This document shows positions 10,853-21,330 of a stretch of DNA of 64,000 nucleotides, one piece after another. The stretch is from Azolla caroliniana (Eukaryota > Polypodiophyta). The translations under genes and the position numbers were made by a program. The notes below the pieces were generated by a model. That model did no database searches and was not told where the DNA came from. It was given only the letters and a program-made list of their open reading frames with translations. Positions within the stretch are counted from its first letter, which is position 1; every line of letters begins with the position of its first letter. The stretch lies in NCBI GenBank assembly GCA_043228905.1, contig JBHGNT010000014.1, forward strand, positions 13,454,001-13,518,000. Reading direction: 5' to 3'.

Positions 10853-12289
10853 TTATCTGAACCGTGTCGAGTCGCATTTTGTTCTTGACTCGGCATGAAG
10901 TTTGAAATTTTGGTTCAGAGGAGTCAAGACGGCTTTGTAATCCGTCATTTCGAACTTGAATAGCATACTCAACACATAATGTCTTTGGTTGATTAGTACA
11001 CCTTCGGGGTTGTGGATCACTTTGATCCCGGGGAAGTAGTGAAGGTCCCCCAGATCCTTTATCTCAAATGATGCCGCTAGCTGAGACTTTACATAGCTGA
11101 TCTCCTCTAGATTGGGGTTGGTGATGACCAAATCGTCAACATAAAGTAGAACACCTACTGGCCCATGCCGACCCTACCGGATGAAGAGTGAGGAGTCTTA
11201 TTTCGATATAGCAAATCCCATATGACACAGTCACTATATGATGTTTGCATTCCAAGCACGCGAGGCTTGCTTTAGTCTGTATAGGGACTTCTTCAGTTGG
11301 CAAACAATCGATGTATTCAATCTGGACTGAAATCTGGGGGGTTGCACCATATACACTTGTTCCTCAAGCTCTCCTTGCAAGAGCGTGTCCTTCACGTCCA
11401 TCTGGTGTAGGTGTCATCCCTTCACGGCCGCTACCGCTAGTAGCACCCGGACGATTGTCATCTTGGCAACCGACGCGAATGTCTCATTGTAGTCAATGTC
11501 GTACTGTTTTTGCGTAACCTTTGGCCACTAGTTGGGCCTTGTACCAGTTAACGAAGTTGTCAGCGTTGTACTTGATCTTGTACACCCACCTACACCTGAT
11601 CGACTTCACACCCTTGGGGGTGTCAACTAGGTCCCATGTTTCATTTTCCACCAGTGCGTGCATCTCTTCCTCCATAGCGGCACGCTATTTTGCATCCTTC
11701 GCCGCCTCTGTGTAGCTCTCCAACTCACGCACTTCCGTCACCTTTGCCATATATGCATAGTGATGCGCCATGTAGTCGTTGTACCCGTACCGAACTACGG
11801 GGTTCTTCTGCTTTGCCGATTTCATGGCCCTCTTGGCCCACTCCGTCCTCATCTCCGGAGGTCCATCTTCGCAGCCAATCACTTTGGATTCACTCCGGTG
11901 TCGTGAAGAATGTGCAACACACTCTTCACGACACCGGTCTAATGCGCCAGCCTTCGTGCACGTAAGCAATCTCCTCGGCTTCTGACGCAAGGACTGCACG
12001 GCTGAGTCACCACTACTCACCAATTCAACATCTGACTGGTTGTTCCAACTCAATCTCTCATTCGGCCCACTTAGCCATAATGAGATTGGACTCTCCTCTT
12101 GAGTTCCGATTTTATCTTCCTCACATGCCTCGTCTCCAGCAATCGGATCAGAGTCTTTGGGGGTTGGAGACAGAAGGGAGTTCCACGACCCTGATTCGTC
12201 AAAGGCGACATTGCGGCTTGCGGCTCACCTGCACTTGCTTCGTCCGGGGGTTGTAACACATGTACTCCTTCTTCTCGTGCGAGTAGCCG
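10853..12289 (-). pseudogene. Cop1-K, copia integrase-end and RT fragment
   Basis: Minus-strand pieces in order: GYSHEKKEYMCYNPRTKQ (integrase C-terminus), ERTEWAKRAMKSAKQ-like linker, YGYNDYMAHHYAYMAKV, ENETWDLVDTPKGVKSIRCRW and VYKIKYNADN (RT start), then HYFPGIKVIHNPEGVLINQ (RT end). The same blocks occur in Cop1-1 (44640-45480), so it is the same copia family. Frameshifts and a lost YVDD segment make it dead. It ends on the right at the J LTR and on the left in unrelated sequence. Confidence 0.75.
11895..11947. repeat. Perfect 15-bp inverted repeat in Cop1-K
   Basis: CCGGTGTCGTGAAGA at 11895-11909 is mirrored exactly at 11933-11947, with a 23-nt spacer. The inner part starts TGTCGTGAAGA and ends TCTTCACGACA, like Gy2 LTR termini. 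Confidence 0.7.
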
Positions 12290-12333
12290 TGTAAAGAATC
12301 AGATATGATTCTATGCAGCAGAAGAGATGTGTG

Positions 12334-12379
<46 letters not shown>

Positions 12380-12754
12380 AGAGGAGAGGAGAGGAGAGGA
12401 GAGAAACATAAGATAGATAAGAGAAATGAAGTACTCAAGAAGAAGATGTATATTAACAAGGAGAATATCAAGTACAAAAATGTAGCATTACAAGGGAGAA
12501 CAACTGGCACTGTATGGAGTAGGAGGAGGGTGCTTCATATAAGGTCACCCTCTCTCTTCATTAACTCACTACAACACCCACTCTCTCTCTAGAACCTTGG
12601 GGAATGTGAAGACTCATTAGTTATGTGTCCTAGAATATGATTCTGTGACACATAGTTAATGTGTAGAGAGTAGTGGTGACTTTTGACCTTTGAGTGCTCA
12701 TAGATTCTCAAAGGGTGTGTTCACACTAGGCTAGGTTGAGCTTGATTCTCAACA
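12290..12754 (-). repeat. Cop1-J 3' LTR (465 bp)
   Basis: Terminal TG/CA fit the Cop1 LTRs. It contains a long GT microsatellite (about 12330-12377) and a GAGAG run. Candidate target duplication AGCCG at 12285-12289 has no visible partner because the right end is lost. Confidence 0.75.
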
Positions 12755-13433
12755 AGCCCCCTCAAGCTTAACTTGGATTGGCTTCTTTCGATTGATGTCC
12801 GCTTCGGTTGGTAACCGATTCGGACGGTATCCGATTCGGACGGTATCCGATTCTCTCTTGTACTCCCCCTCAAGCTTGGCAAGTCAAGGATCGTCAATCC
12901 AAGGTCTGACATGAATTGCCGAAGCTTGTCTACTCCTAGGGCTTTCGTGAAGATGTCGGTTGTTTGAAGATTCGTGTTTATGTGTTGAAGGTCGACGTCT
13001 CCAGTCTTAACGCGCTCTCGGATGAAGTGATAATGCAGTTCAATATGCTTCGTGTATGCGTGGAACACTGGGTTCTGAGCCAGATAAATATTGCTCATGT
13101 TGTCGCAATAAAAGGGAGTCAGATCCTAGATGGGAACGCCATGATCTTTCAAGATTCGCTTCAAACAAATGGCTTCACATGCAGCCACAACTGCGCCCTT
13201 GTATTCAACCTCTATGCTCGAAAGTGCAACAGCCAACTGCTTCTTGCTACTCAAGGATATTGCTCTGTTGTAGAGGGAGAAAAAAAATCCAGAGGTCGAT
13301 CAGCGGTCGGCTTTGTAACCGGCCCAGTCGGCATCTGTGTACCCCTCAAGTTGAATTGGTGTGGCCGATTTGTAGAGAATGCCACAATCCATTGTGTCGC
13401 TCATGTATCGTAACACTCGTTGGTTGGTCAAAC
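12755..13433 (-). pseudogene. Cop1-J RNase H and 3' untranslated spacer
   Basis: Minus-strand VFHAYTKHIELHYHFIRERV, DLQHINTNLQTTDIFTKALG and LGLTILDLPSLRG are the copia RNase H end. Upstream the remnant of GYTDADWAGYKADR is frame-shifted. After the stop there is a polypurine tract (12863-12877), a spacer with tandem GGATACCGTCC-like units and a second polypurine tract (12755-12769) touching the LTR. Confidence 0.75.
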
Positions 13434-13435
13434 AC

Positions 13436-14860
13436 TAGAAATAGACCAATCATTAATGTTTTAGCTTCTTTATTACATGGCACGATGTTTTTGAAATCAT
13501 TAGATACAAGTGGTCATGTCAAGACAGGTCATACATATTTAAAAATTTGAAGGATGTTATTCGTGAAGTTGGACCATCGAATGTAGTTCAAGTGTGTATG
13601 GATAATGCTACACATTGTGTCGCTACAGGACATATGATAGGAAATGAGTGGCCATCAATAGTTTACACTAGATGCACTTGTCATTGTGTTGATTTGTTGT
13701 TGGAAGACATTGCCAAATGTGCTTGGATTGAGGCTATTTTGCGATCAGCTATGAAGATTAGTAGCTTCATAACTAGAAAACAATATGCTTTGGCCATGTT
13801 TTGCACGTTTAATGGGAAAGACTTGCTTTAAAAACCTTCTACAACCAGGTTTGCTTATAGTTTTATTGTGTTATCAAATTTGTTGGATGATAAAGTATAT
13901 TGTGGTTTAAGAGGAATGGTGGTTAGTGAACAATGGTGTAATTGGAATGGTGCTAAAACACAGAAAGCTAAGAAGATGGTTTCAATTATATTGGATGCTA
14001 ACTTTTGGGCAAATGTAAAGATGGTTGTGAAGGTATGCAAACCAATTTTAAAGCTTCTTTGTTTGACTGATAGGGAAGGTGCTACAATGGGATTGATTTA
14101 TTGATTTAAACAACAAATGTTGACGGAAATAAACAATATGGCAGAAGTTGATCCTATCAAGCTTGATGAGATAAAAGATTGTTGCATAAATAGACTAACA
14201 ATGTTGGAATCTCCATTGTATGCAACATGATATGTCTTGCATCCATTATGGACAGCAAATGGTCAAGAAATAGATCATCATCTACAAATGGGTCGGATGA
14301 AAACAATCATGATTTATGCTAGTGGTAATATGGTTTTGCAAAATGCTTTGTTAGATGAGTTTTATGCATATAGAAAACGAGCATCATATTTGTTTCAAGT
14401 TCCATTTGCAAAGGATGTTAATAGATTAAGCAAACCAATCAAATGGTGGGAAACGTTTGGAGCATGCACTCCCAATTCGATAAAACTTGCAATAAGAGTG
14501 TTATCTCAAGGTACAAGTGCATTGTCTTGTGAAAGGAATTGGAGCACATTTTCATTATATACATATTAAAAGGCAAAATAGATTGAGTTCAAATCATGTG
14601 CAAAAATTGGTTTTCTTGCACACAAATCTTCATCTTCTTAAGAAGATTAAAGAAAGAGGTTTCAATCCTATTGAGATTACTATTGACATGATTGAGAAAG
14701 AAAACGATGAAGAAAGGTTATTGGTGTTACAAAGTGAACAAGAAGTTAAAGAAGTTGATGAAAATGAGAGCTTCACCAATGTTGATGGCTCATCTTGATG
14801 ATAACACACAAGATGAAGATGAAGATTTTGAAAATGGCGATATCAACTTGGATGAAAATT
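13436..14860 (+). pseudogene. hAT-superfamily transposase pseudogene
   Basis: Start region: NVLASLLHGTMFLKSLDTSG and NVVQVCMDNATHCVATGHMI match the DUF659/RNase-H-like part of plant hAT transposases, with CTCHCVDLLLEDIAK. Near 14430-14620 WWETFGACTPNSIKLAIRVL and SALSCERNWS match the C-terminal hAT dimerisation domain, followed by RLSSNHVQKLVFLHTNL. Several stops and frameshifts separate the pieces and no zinc-finger start or terminal inverted repeats were seen. It abuts the broken edge of Cop1-J. Confidence 0.8.
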
Positions 14861-15111
14861 AGGAATGTTCGTTTTGTTGAAACAATTCATTGAGAATTTT
14901 TATGGAAGATTAGGCATTTTGGATATTTGCTACAAGAATTTATGAAAAAAGTGTGTTATTATTAAGAAATAATGTCTTTTTTGCAATTTTGTTAATTTTC
15001 TTTTACCTTATAGTAAGTAATGAGTCCAAAAGTATAGTATTTACCATTCTTCGAGGGTGTTTATCATACTCGAATGCGAATGCACGTATGATACATATGC
15101 TTCATATTATG
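14861..15111. other. AT-rich stretch, nothing recognised
   Basis: No coding or repeat signature seen. Probably the tail of the hAT element. Confidence 0.3.
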
Positions 15112-15339
15112 CTTCTAACAACTTACACCCACTCTACAACACTCTTCCATTTTTGCACACATGCACACAAATGTGTATGTGTTTAGAGATATCAATATAC
15201 TCTCATACTCACTTTTGTGCACACTTGCACATACACTTACAACATGACTTTTCATACAAAGACTAAATTACACTTATCCATCCATGTACTATCACAATTA
15301 TACATTCCTTTACGTACAATCCTACATATAACACATATG
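15112..15339 (+). repeat. Dispersed ~228-bp repeat, copy 1
   Basis: Starts CTTCTAACAACTTACACCCA and ends TATAACACATATG. A second, clearly homologous copy lies at 28130-28346. It is non-coding and rich in CACA. Class unknown. Confidence 0.75.
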
Positions 15340-15700
15340 GCACGCCCGTGGGACAGTGTCTTGCACGATTGAACACACATGACTTTAAAAAACATGAACA
15401 ACAGTCCTTGGACCGGAACTCAATCGATCAAAATTCCCTCGATCTTCTCCTATCTCGTCGATTGGAAATCCCTCGACCGGAACACGCGTAACACGAACTT
15501 ATATCTCAACAACACAAACCTCTCGTTCGGGCGGCACATCCCCTACGTAGTAACTTCGGTACTCTCTTTTAGGTCTTAAAATGATTTTGGGTGTGTGTAT
15601 ATGTGTTTTTTTTCCTTTTATTGCATTTTGCGTGAGCAATCTCGAATTTTCAAAATTTTGGTGATGCCCTTTGGTTTTCAAATTTCTATTAGTTGCCCTC
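15340..15700. other. Unassigned sequence
   Basis: Short broken frames only. Contains CCTCGATC-type repeats at 15430-15490. No gene seen. Confidence 0.3.
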
Positions 15701-16298
15701 GAATTTTTGAAATTTGTCGCACACCCCTCTCTTTGTCATCTCTTCTTTTCTTCTTTTTCTTCTCTGCACACAAAATCTTTCACAGACCTTGTTCAATCTA
15801 CTTTCTGGCGTCCCTTTCTTCTTCTAGTTCTTCGTCCTACCTGTAAACAGAGCTTCTTGAAGAGATCTTCTTTCTGTCTTTCTTTCATTCACGCTTTGGA
15901 TCCTTATTCCTTCTTTCTTGCTTTCTTTGTCCTTCTTCTTCTCCTTTTGCTTCATATGAGCTTCGGTTTCCACATCTTCTTTGGTATGTATGTATGCACA
16001 GAGAGACAGACAGAGAGAGCTTCTCAAAGGATCTTCGTCTTGGTCTTTCTTCTTCTTTTCTTGGCTTCTTCTTCTGCTTCTTCTTTTCTTTTTGTTTTTC
16101 TTCTCCTCCTCAAACCTGAACCTTTTCTCAATGATCTTCTCTTTGACTAGTTGGGCAACAACCGCATCATTCCCATACAGATTTTCTTAGCATAGTGCTT
16201 TTCGAAGCCTTCCTCGTTTTTCTTTTCAGATCCTTTCTCAGCACTGTTTTCTTTTGATGCATCCGTGTGTCATGTTCATTTTCAGATAATCCACTCTT
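15700..16298 (-). pseudogene. Possible 3' part of SPB1-like pseudogene, Lys/Glu-rich
   Basis: On the minus strand 16100-16298 reads SENEHDTRMHQKKTVLRKDL and then KRKTRKASK before stops. Further down it is a low-complexity Lys/Glu stretch (CT-rich on the plus strand). It is the direct continuation of the 26740 flank once element H and its CTCTT duplication are removed. Basic, Lys-rich sequence fits the SPB1 tail, but the match is weak. Confidence 0.35.
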
Positions 16299-16517
16299 TG
16301 ATAGATAGTGAGAAAGGCCAAAAGGGTAACTCTCACTATTTATCACAAAGGTATATAAGTTAATAGAAACTAGGGTTAGGGTTTTTTGTGTGCCCCCAAA
16401 TAATTTTCTGTGTGTCTTTTCTCTTGTGTTGTCTTGTGTTGTCTTTTGTGAGGGTTGCTCTCTTGCTTTCTATGCAGGAAAAACAACATCTTGTTCGTTC
16501 CCATTGCTCCTCCAATA
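16299..16517 (+). repeat. Cop2-H 5' LTR (219 bp)
   Basis: Starts TGATAGATAGTG and ends CCTCCAATA. It differs from the 3' LTR by small duplications (GGGTTA, GTTGTCTTGT) and substitutions, so the insertion is older than C or G. Confidence 0.9.
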
Positions 16518-16518
16518 G

Positions 16519-16530
16519 TGCTATCAGAGC
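16519..16530 (+). other. Cop2-H primer binding site
   Basis: TGCTATCAGAGC, one mismatch from TGGTATCAGAGC, the plant initiator-tRNA-Met complement typical of copia elements. Confidence 0.8.
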
Positions 16531-17018
16531 GCAAGACTATGTGAAGACATTGTGTGTGGTAGAAATAATTCGATTTCCCTGTTTTTGCCCCTCTGCATGT
16601 GCCTTTTTTCAAGAACTCGTCCAACAGAGGTAATATCCAGTACTTGCTTCTGTTGAAACTCATTTTTCGAGCCTATTTTTTGGGGGAAATAGACCTTTGA
16701 AAGGTATCTTTGCTTCTCTAAACCTAGAAACAGAGAGGACTCACTATTTCTAGTATACAAAAGAGAGGATTTACACGTTAAATGCTTGCATTTGTTTTCA
16801 ATCTTTGCTCACTTGATAGGAGATTGCGACAATGGAAGTTGCGTCTTAGTCGCATTCCATATGCCTTGGCTGATATAAGAGTGAAGTGTTGTTCTTAGAC
16901 GAACACACATACATACCCTAAACAGGGTGATAGTTGTACTTGAGACCAGCTACTGAGTAGTGTCTCAACTATCATTAGGCGCTTAGATTTGCAATCAACT
17001 AAGCTTACTTACCACCCA

Positions 17019-18008
17019 ATGGCCTCTAAAATGTCCGAGTTTTTTATTACCTCACATGGTGGTTACTTTAATTCCTGTAGAAATCACTCTACGAGCGGAA
17101 AATACCACCTTGAGATCCATAAATTTGACGGATCCAACTTCTCCTTGTGGAAGAATAAGATGAGAGATGTTCTGATTCAAAGAAGGCAAGTAAGACCATT
17201 AGGTGGTGAAGCCAAGAGACCTGAGGGCATGACCAATGACGATTGGGAAGAGCTCGATCTCTTAGCAATGTCTATCATAAGATTGCACCTAGCCAACAAC
17301 GTATACTTCATGGTTTTGGATTGTGACTCAACCGAAATGTTATGGACTAAACTATGTAGTACATACGAAAAAGAGATCGCATCAAATAAAGTTTATTTAA
17401 TGAGAAAAATTTATGATCTTCAAATGAAGCACAACAATAGTGTCACTTCTCATTTGAATGATTTTGATGCACTATGGTCACAATTACAGGCTCAGAAAAT
17501 TATTATGGACAATGAGCTAAAATGTGTATTTCTATTATGCACTTTGCCTAGCTCATGGGACACTTTTTGCACTGCTATTAGTGCTAGTGCACCAAATGGG
17601 AAATTGGTCTATAATGGCATACGTGGAGCACTATTGGGTGAAGAAATTCATAGGAAATCTGTGATTGCATCACATAATGGAGATGCATATAATGTTTATC
17701 ACGTTGGTTCTCGCAAGAACCAACACCGTGGTAGGAGCCAAACAAGAAATAGTAGTGGAAATGATAGAGGTAGAAGCAAATCTAGGAAGAAAAATATGGA
17801 GTCTCATTATTGCCATAAAAAGGGACATCTTAAGAAAGATTGTTATGCCCTACAAAATAAGGAGAAAGATAGTGCAAAATTTAGAGGTGATGGGCATGGA
17901 AGACAATCAAGTGGTTCCTCTTCTTTCGTGGAAATAGAGGAAGTAATTGCAACATGTGATGAGACAGACATCTTGGTCTTAGATGATATAGCACACATGT
18001 TGGGGTGA
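17019..18008 (+). CDS. Cop2-H gag (UBN2-type), open
   Basis: The first ATG of the open frame is at 17019 (MASKMSEF); about 329 aa. IHKFDGSNFSLWKNKMRDVL, EMLWTKLCSTYEK and VTSHLNDFDALWSQL are standard blocks of copia Gag, which packages the RNA into particles. Near the C-terminus SHYCHKKGHLKKDC is a nucleocapsid zinc knuckle whose first Cys has become Ser (usual form CX2CX4HX4C), so RNA binding is probably lost. The frame stops just before the protease block; a stop was probably gained in an originally continuous gag-pol. Confidence 0.8.
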   Translation: MASKMSEFFITSHGGYFNSCRNHSTSGKYHLEIHKFDGSNFSLWKNKMRDVLIQRRQVRPLGGEAKRPEGMTNDDWEELDLLAMSIIRLHLANNVYFMVLDCDSTEMLWTKLCSTYEKEIASNKVYLMRKIYDLQMKHNNSVTSHLNDFDALWSQLQAQKIIMDNELKCVFLLCTLPSSWDTFCTAISASAPNGKLVYNGIRGALLGEEIHRKSVIASHNGDAYNVYHVGSRKNQHRGRSQTRNSSGNDRGRSKSRKKNMESHYCHKKGHLKKDCYALQNKEKDSAKFRGDGHGRQSSGSSSFVEIEEVIATCDETDILVLDDIAHMLG

Positions 18009-19199
18009 ATATGGTTTTTTCTCCATCACATACATGGTTGTTGGACTTCGGTGCATCATTCCATGTGACTCCACATAGAGAGTGGTTCACATGTTATGAA
18101 GCCAAGTCACTTGGGAAAGTTAGACTTGGAGACTCACATCAGTGTAATGTCATTGGCATTGGAAATATCTCAATTCACTTTAGTGATGGTTCTCATCTTA
18201 CCATTAAAGATGTATGCCATGTTCCCCAACTAACCTGTTGTCTAATGTCCGTTGGTCAGCTTGATGACAACGGATATAAGGTGATATTTGCTTCCCAATC
18301 CTTTCGTATAATTAAAGGAAATATGATTGTTGCAAAATGGAACAAAGTTGGTTCCCTCTACCCTCTATTTGTTCATAAAAAAGAACATTTGTTGGCTGAC
18401 ACAAATTAGCCAATGACGAGTATTTGGCAAGGGCATTTAAGCCACATGTCACGAAATGGCATGGAAGCTCTATCTCATTATGGTTACTTACCTAAGTTGT
18501 CATTCTCTGATTTTGCATTATGTGAACATTGTCAACATGGTAAGCAAACCAGAAGTGCACATAAGACCAATGTTAACTCATCCACTAGACCATTGGAGCT
18601 TGTTCACATGGATGTTTGTGAACCTATGCCCACAAGATCTTTGGGTGGTGCATTGTATTTTGTTACTTTTATTGATGATGCCACTAGGAAAGTTTGGGTT
18701 TATACGATTAAGGCAAAGGATGATGTATACCCTACTTTAAGGAAATGGCTTAGTTTGGTTGAGTTGGAAAAAGACGTAAAGCTTAAGGTTTTAGTTCGGA
18801 CAATGGAGGTGAGTATACCTCTCACGAATTTGGTGACTTTTCTAAGTCTAGAGGCATTCAGAGAGAGTTTACAGCTCCTTACACCCCTGTCCAAAATGGT
18901 GTGGCTGAGAGGATGAATAGAACCATCCAAGATAGAGTTGTCTCTATGTTACACCATGCAAACGTCTCGCAAGGTTTTTGGGCAGAAGTTGTTTTAATAG
19001 TCCATGTGATTAATCTATCACCGAACACAGCCATAGGTCTAAAAGTGGCACAAGAGTTGTGAACAGGCAAGACACCTCATTATGCTCATCTTAGAGTTTT
19101 TGGATGCGAAGCATATGTACACATTCCAAAAACTTTAAGAAAGAAATTGGACTATAAATGTAGAAAATGTATATTCCTTGGTTACGGAATTGATGGGCA
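18005..19199 (+). pseudogene. Cop2-H protease and integrase
   Basis: Protease: WLLDFGASFHVTPHREWF, with Asp-Phe-Gly in place of the active Asp-Ser-Gly. The GAG-pre-integrase zinc motif is CEHCQHGKQTR. Integrase core: ELVHMDVCEPM, FIDDATRKVWVY, then after a frameshift near 18790 DNGGEYTSHEF, PVQNGVAERMNRTIQDRV and FGCEAYVHIPKTLRKKLD. The frame is cut at 19204 by element I and resumes at 20970. Confidence 0.85.
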
Positions 19200-19204
19200 G
19201 ATTG

Positions 19205-20082
19205 TGTCACGGACACACCAAGAGCGGACTAGGACGGAGCACGAATGATGGGGCTATGAGAGACGGATGAACTTGGAGCTAGATGTGACAAGGCTAGGAA
19301 CTCTAGATGTTGTGAGTGACATTAGGGCATGAAGACAAAAATAAAGATCAAGGACACAAATATGAGGCAAAATGAGAATACTAGATTGATGTGTCAATGG
19401 TTGGTGTTTGTCATGATATGGCAAGACTCAAACCCATGACCTTATGCTACATGGGTCGAGCTCTTGACCATTAGACCATACATTGTAATACATAGAATAT
19501 TATTTTCATATATGTTTTATTATAAAAAATTGATGTATATTCTAAATTTCTTTGGATCATTCTAGAAACTTCAAGAGTACTCTTGAGAACACTATAAAAG
19601 GAGGCACAAGGCATTATTTCGAACCAAATTGGTTCAACGCTAGTCTTAATCCTCCTAGCTACTATTGTATACTCTCTTCACATAATATATATCATTTATC
19701 ATCATTCTCTCTCTCTATCTCTCTCTCTTGCTCACTCTTTCCTTCTCTCGAGAGTTCTACATCTCTCTTAGTACTAATCCTCATCTTTTAGTACTAATTC
19801 TTTCTTTGTCTTAGTACTAATCTTGACAGTGTGGAATCCTTTGATACAAGTATTTATACTGTGAGTTGAAGTACATGCATTAGAATATTCTAGGGAATAT
19901 TTGAGAATATTCTAGAACCCTCTAGAACCTTCTAAAAACTCATAGAATGTGAATAGATAATCTACGAAGATATACATAATATTACCATGTACTTGGATGT
20001 GTTGGTTACAATATAACACTTGACTATAATACAAGAGGTCAAGAGTTCAAATCTTGACATAATTGTTGTCATGTTTGTGACA
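19205..20082 (-). repeat. Element I left (3') LTR, interrupted by a solo LTR
   Basis: About 450 bp without the 19409-19833 insertion. Contains the TATAAATACTTGTA box (minus strand) near 19840, TTCTAGAA-rich sequence and, near its right edge, a plus-strand tRNA-like module (TTGGTTACAATA ... AAGAGTTCAAATCTTG). Confidence 0.6.
19409..19828 (+). repeat. Solo Gy1 LTR (420 bp) inside element I
   Basis: Starts TGTCATGATATGG and ends ATCTTGACA. Flanks GTGTT (19404-19408) and GTGTG (19829-19833) look like a decayed target duplication. TATAAAA at 19593 and AAATTGGTTCAA at 19626 keep the 33-nt family spacing. It is closest to the LTR of copy D. The internal part was presumably lost by LTR-LTR recombination. 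Confidence 0.85.
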
Positions 20083-20149
20083 TTATCCTCCCTTTACGAT
20101 CGTCTTTTCGAAAGCACGGTGTAGGGTTGAATAAGAAGTGGTGGGCATG

Positions 20150-20565
20150 AGAAACCATGTGTTGTCCTCATTGGAAACACGAACACCAACGGTCGTGAGC
20201 GATCATGTGCAGTACTCATCGGGAACATGAACAGGCGTGAGTGACCATGCGGTCCTCACCGGGAACATGAACATGAACTAGAGTGAGGGAACTGGAACAC
20301 AAATGGGAGTGAGCGACCATGCAGTCCTCACCGAGAACTTGAACACGAACATGTGTGAGCAACCATGTATGGCCCTCACTCGGAATCGGAACATGAGCGA
20401 CCATGTGCGGTCCTTGTCGGAAACAAGAATAGGCATGAGCTACCATGTGGTCCTCACCGAGAATTTGAACACGGAAGGGAGTGAGCGACCATGCGGTCCT
20501 CACCGAAACCTGGAACATGAACGGGAGTGAGCGACCATGAGGCCCTCACCGGGAACTGGAACACG
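20150..20565 (-). repeat. ~45-bp tandem repeat in element I
   Basis: About eight to nine units with core GAGCGACCATGCGGTCCTCA (plus strand), lengths about 38-70, mostly 45 bp. On the element's own strand most units read in one frame and encode a repeated peptide (GEDRMVAHS-like, 15 aa). Whether it is translated is unknown. Confidence 0.7.
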
Positions 20566-20594
20566 AACAAGCAAAGGGGTGCTGAAAATGATGA

Positions 20595-20969
20595 TGTCAA
20601 AGGCAAGGATGTTGATGACGGTAACTCTAGAAGCAAGGACGGTGATATGATGGTAACTCTAGAAGCAAGAGTGATGACGAAGACAGGTGATGCTTCCAAT
20701 TGGAAGGAATTCAAGGATGTTACAAGTATTTATACAATTTCTGAGATTGAATATCTCTAGAATATACTCGAGAAATATCTCGAGAATATACCCACCTAGA
20801 ATACACCACAAAATAATTCTAGAATATTCTCGAATGTACTATACACTAGACTCTACAATATATACAAGTTCATAATCAAATGTGGATAGTTCACAAGAGT
20901 TTCCATATGGTTAACCCAACACCATGTACTGTGTATTAAAAGTCAGAGGTTCGAGTCTAGAATGTGATA
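20595..20969 (-). repeat. Element I right (5') LTR, left edge uncertain
   Basis: Shares the TATAAATACTTGTA box, TTCTAGAATATTCT-type sequence and a terminal plus-strand tRNA-like module (AGAGGTTCGAGTCTAG) with the left LTR. The inner edge at a TGTCAA near 20595 is a guess. Confidence 0.4.
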
Positions 20970-21330
20970 GTTTGGATATCACTTATGGGACCCTAACACA
21001 CGTACTATGGTTAGAAGTAGTGATGTTGTTTTTTATGAGAACAAAATGCATAAATAGTCCGTAGAGGAGGTAGAAGTGAGAAAGGTTGTGTTTAAAGATA
21101 TTATGCCTTTAGTTGATGTAAAACAAAAAAATCTTATTGATGTAGATGCTTCTACATGTGGGCAATCATGAAAAATTGTTGTTGGTCAGTATGATGATGC
21201 CCAAAATGATGATGCTCAGCACAATGATGGGCAAAATGATGATTTTCAGCAAGAATATGCTCAGAATGATGTTTCTCATGCACAACCTGATGGTATTCAG
21301 GTTCAGGAAACATTGAGGAGATCCACGCGT
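20970..21330 (+). pseudogene. Cop2-H integrase/RT linker between insertions I and G
   Basis: Reads FGYHLWDPNTRTMVRSSDVV and FYENKM, the conserved block after the copia integrase, then a degenerate acidic linker ending in LRRSTR at the G insertion. One stop lies after the ENKMHK block. Confidence 0.75.

Larger units (their letters stand above)
12290..13435 (-). mobile_element. Cop1-J, 3' part of a copia element inserted in Cop1-K
   Basis: Consists of a 3' LTR (12290-12754) and an RNase H domain. It is lost to the right of about 13435, where hAT sequence begins. Its LTR starts and ends like that of Cop1-1 (TGTTGAGAATC ... TTCTTTACA on the minus strand). It cuts the K reading frame just before GYSHEKKEYM. 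Confidence 0.7.
19205..20969 (-). mobile_element. Element I, small non-autonomous LTR element in Cop2-H
   Basis: Lies between GATTG (19200-19204) and GTTTG (20970-20974), a 5-bp target duplication with one change. Taking it out restores the copia frame D-G-Q-F-G-Y-H. The left end TGTCAC and right end GTGATA are LTR-like, and a purine tract AAAGGGAGGATAA on the minus strand touches the left LTR at 20083. The inside (about 500 bp) has no gag or pol, only a 45-bp tandem repeat. The left LTR holds a later solo LTR. It resembles a TRIM/LARD-type parasite of a Gy1-like element. Confidence 0.65.

Noticed and set aside
12305-12592. Frame with a long Cys-Val repeat
   Set aside because: Translation of a GT microsatellite in the Cop1-J LTR.
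20150-20565. CRISPR array
   Set aside because: Units are contiguous with no unique spacers, vary in length, and lie in a plant LTR element.
20595-20969. Self-priming in element I
   Set aside because: The segment 33 nt after its TATA box shows no convincing complement beside the presumed LTR end, and that LTR edge is itself uncertain.
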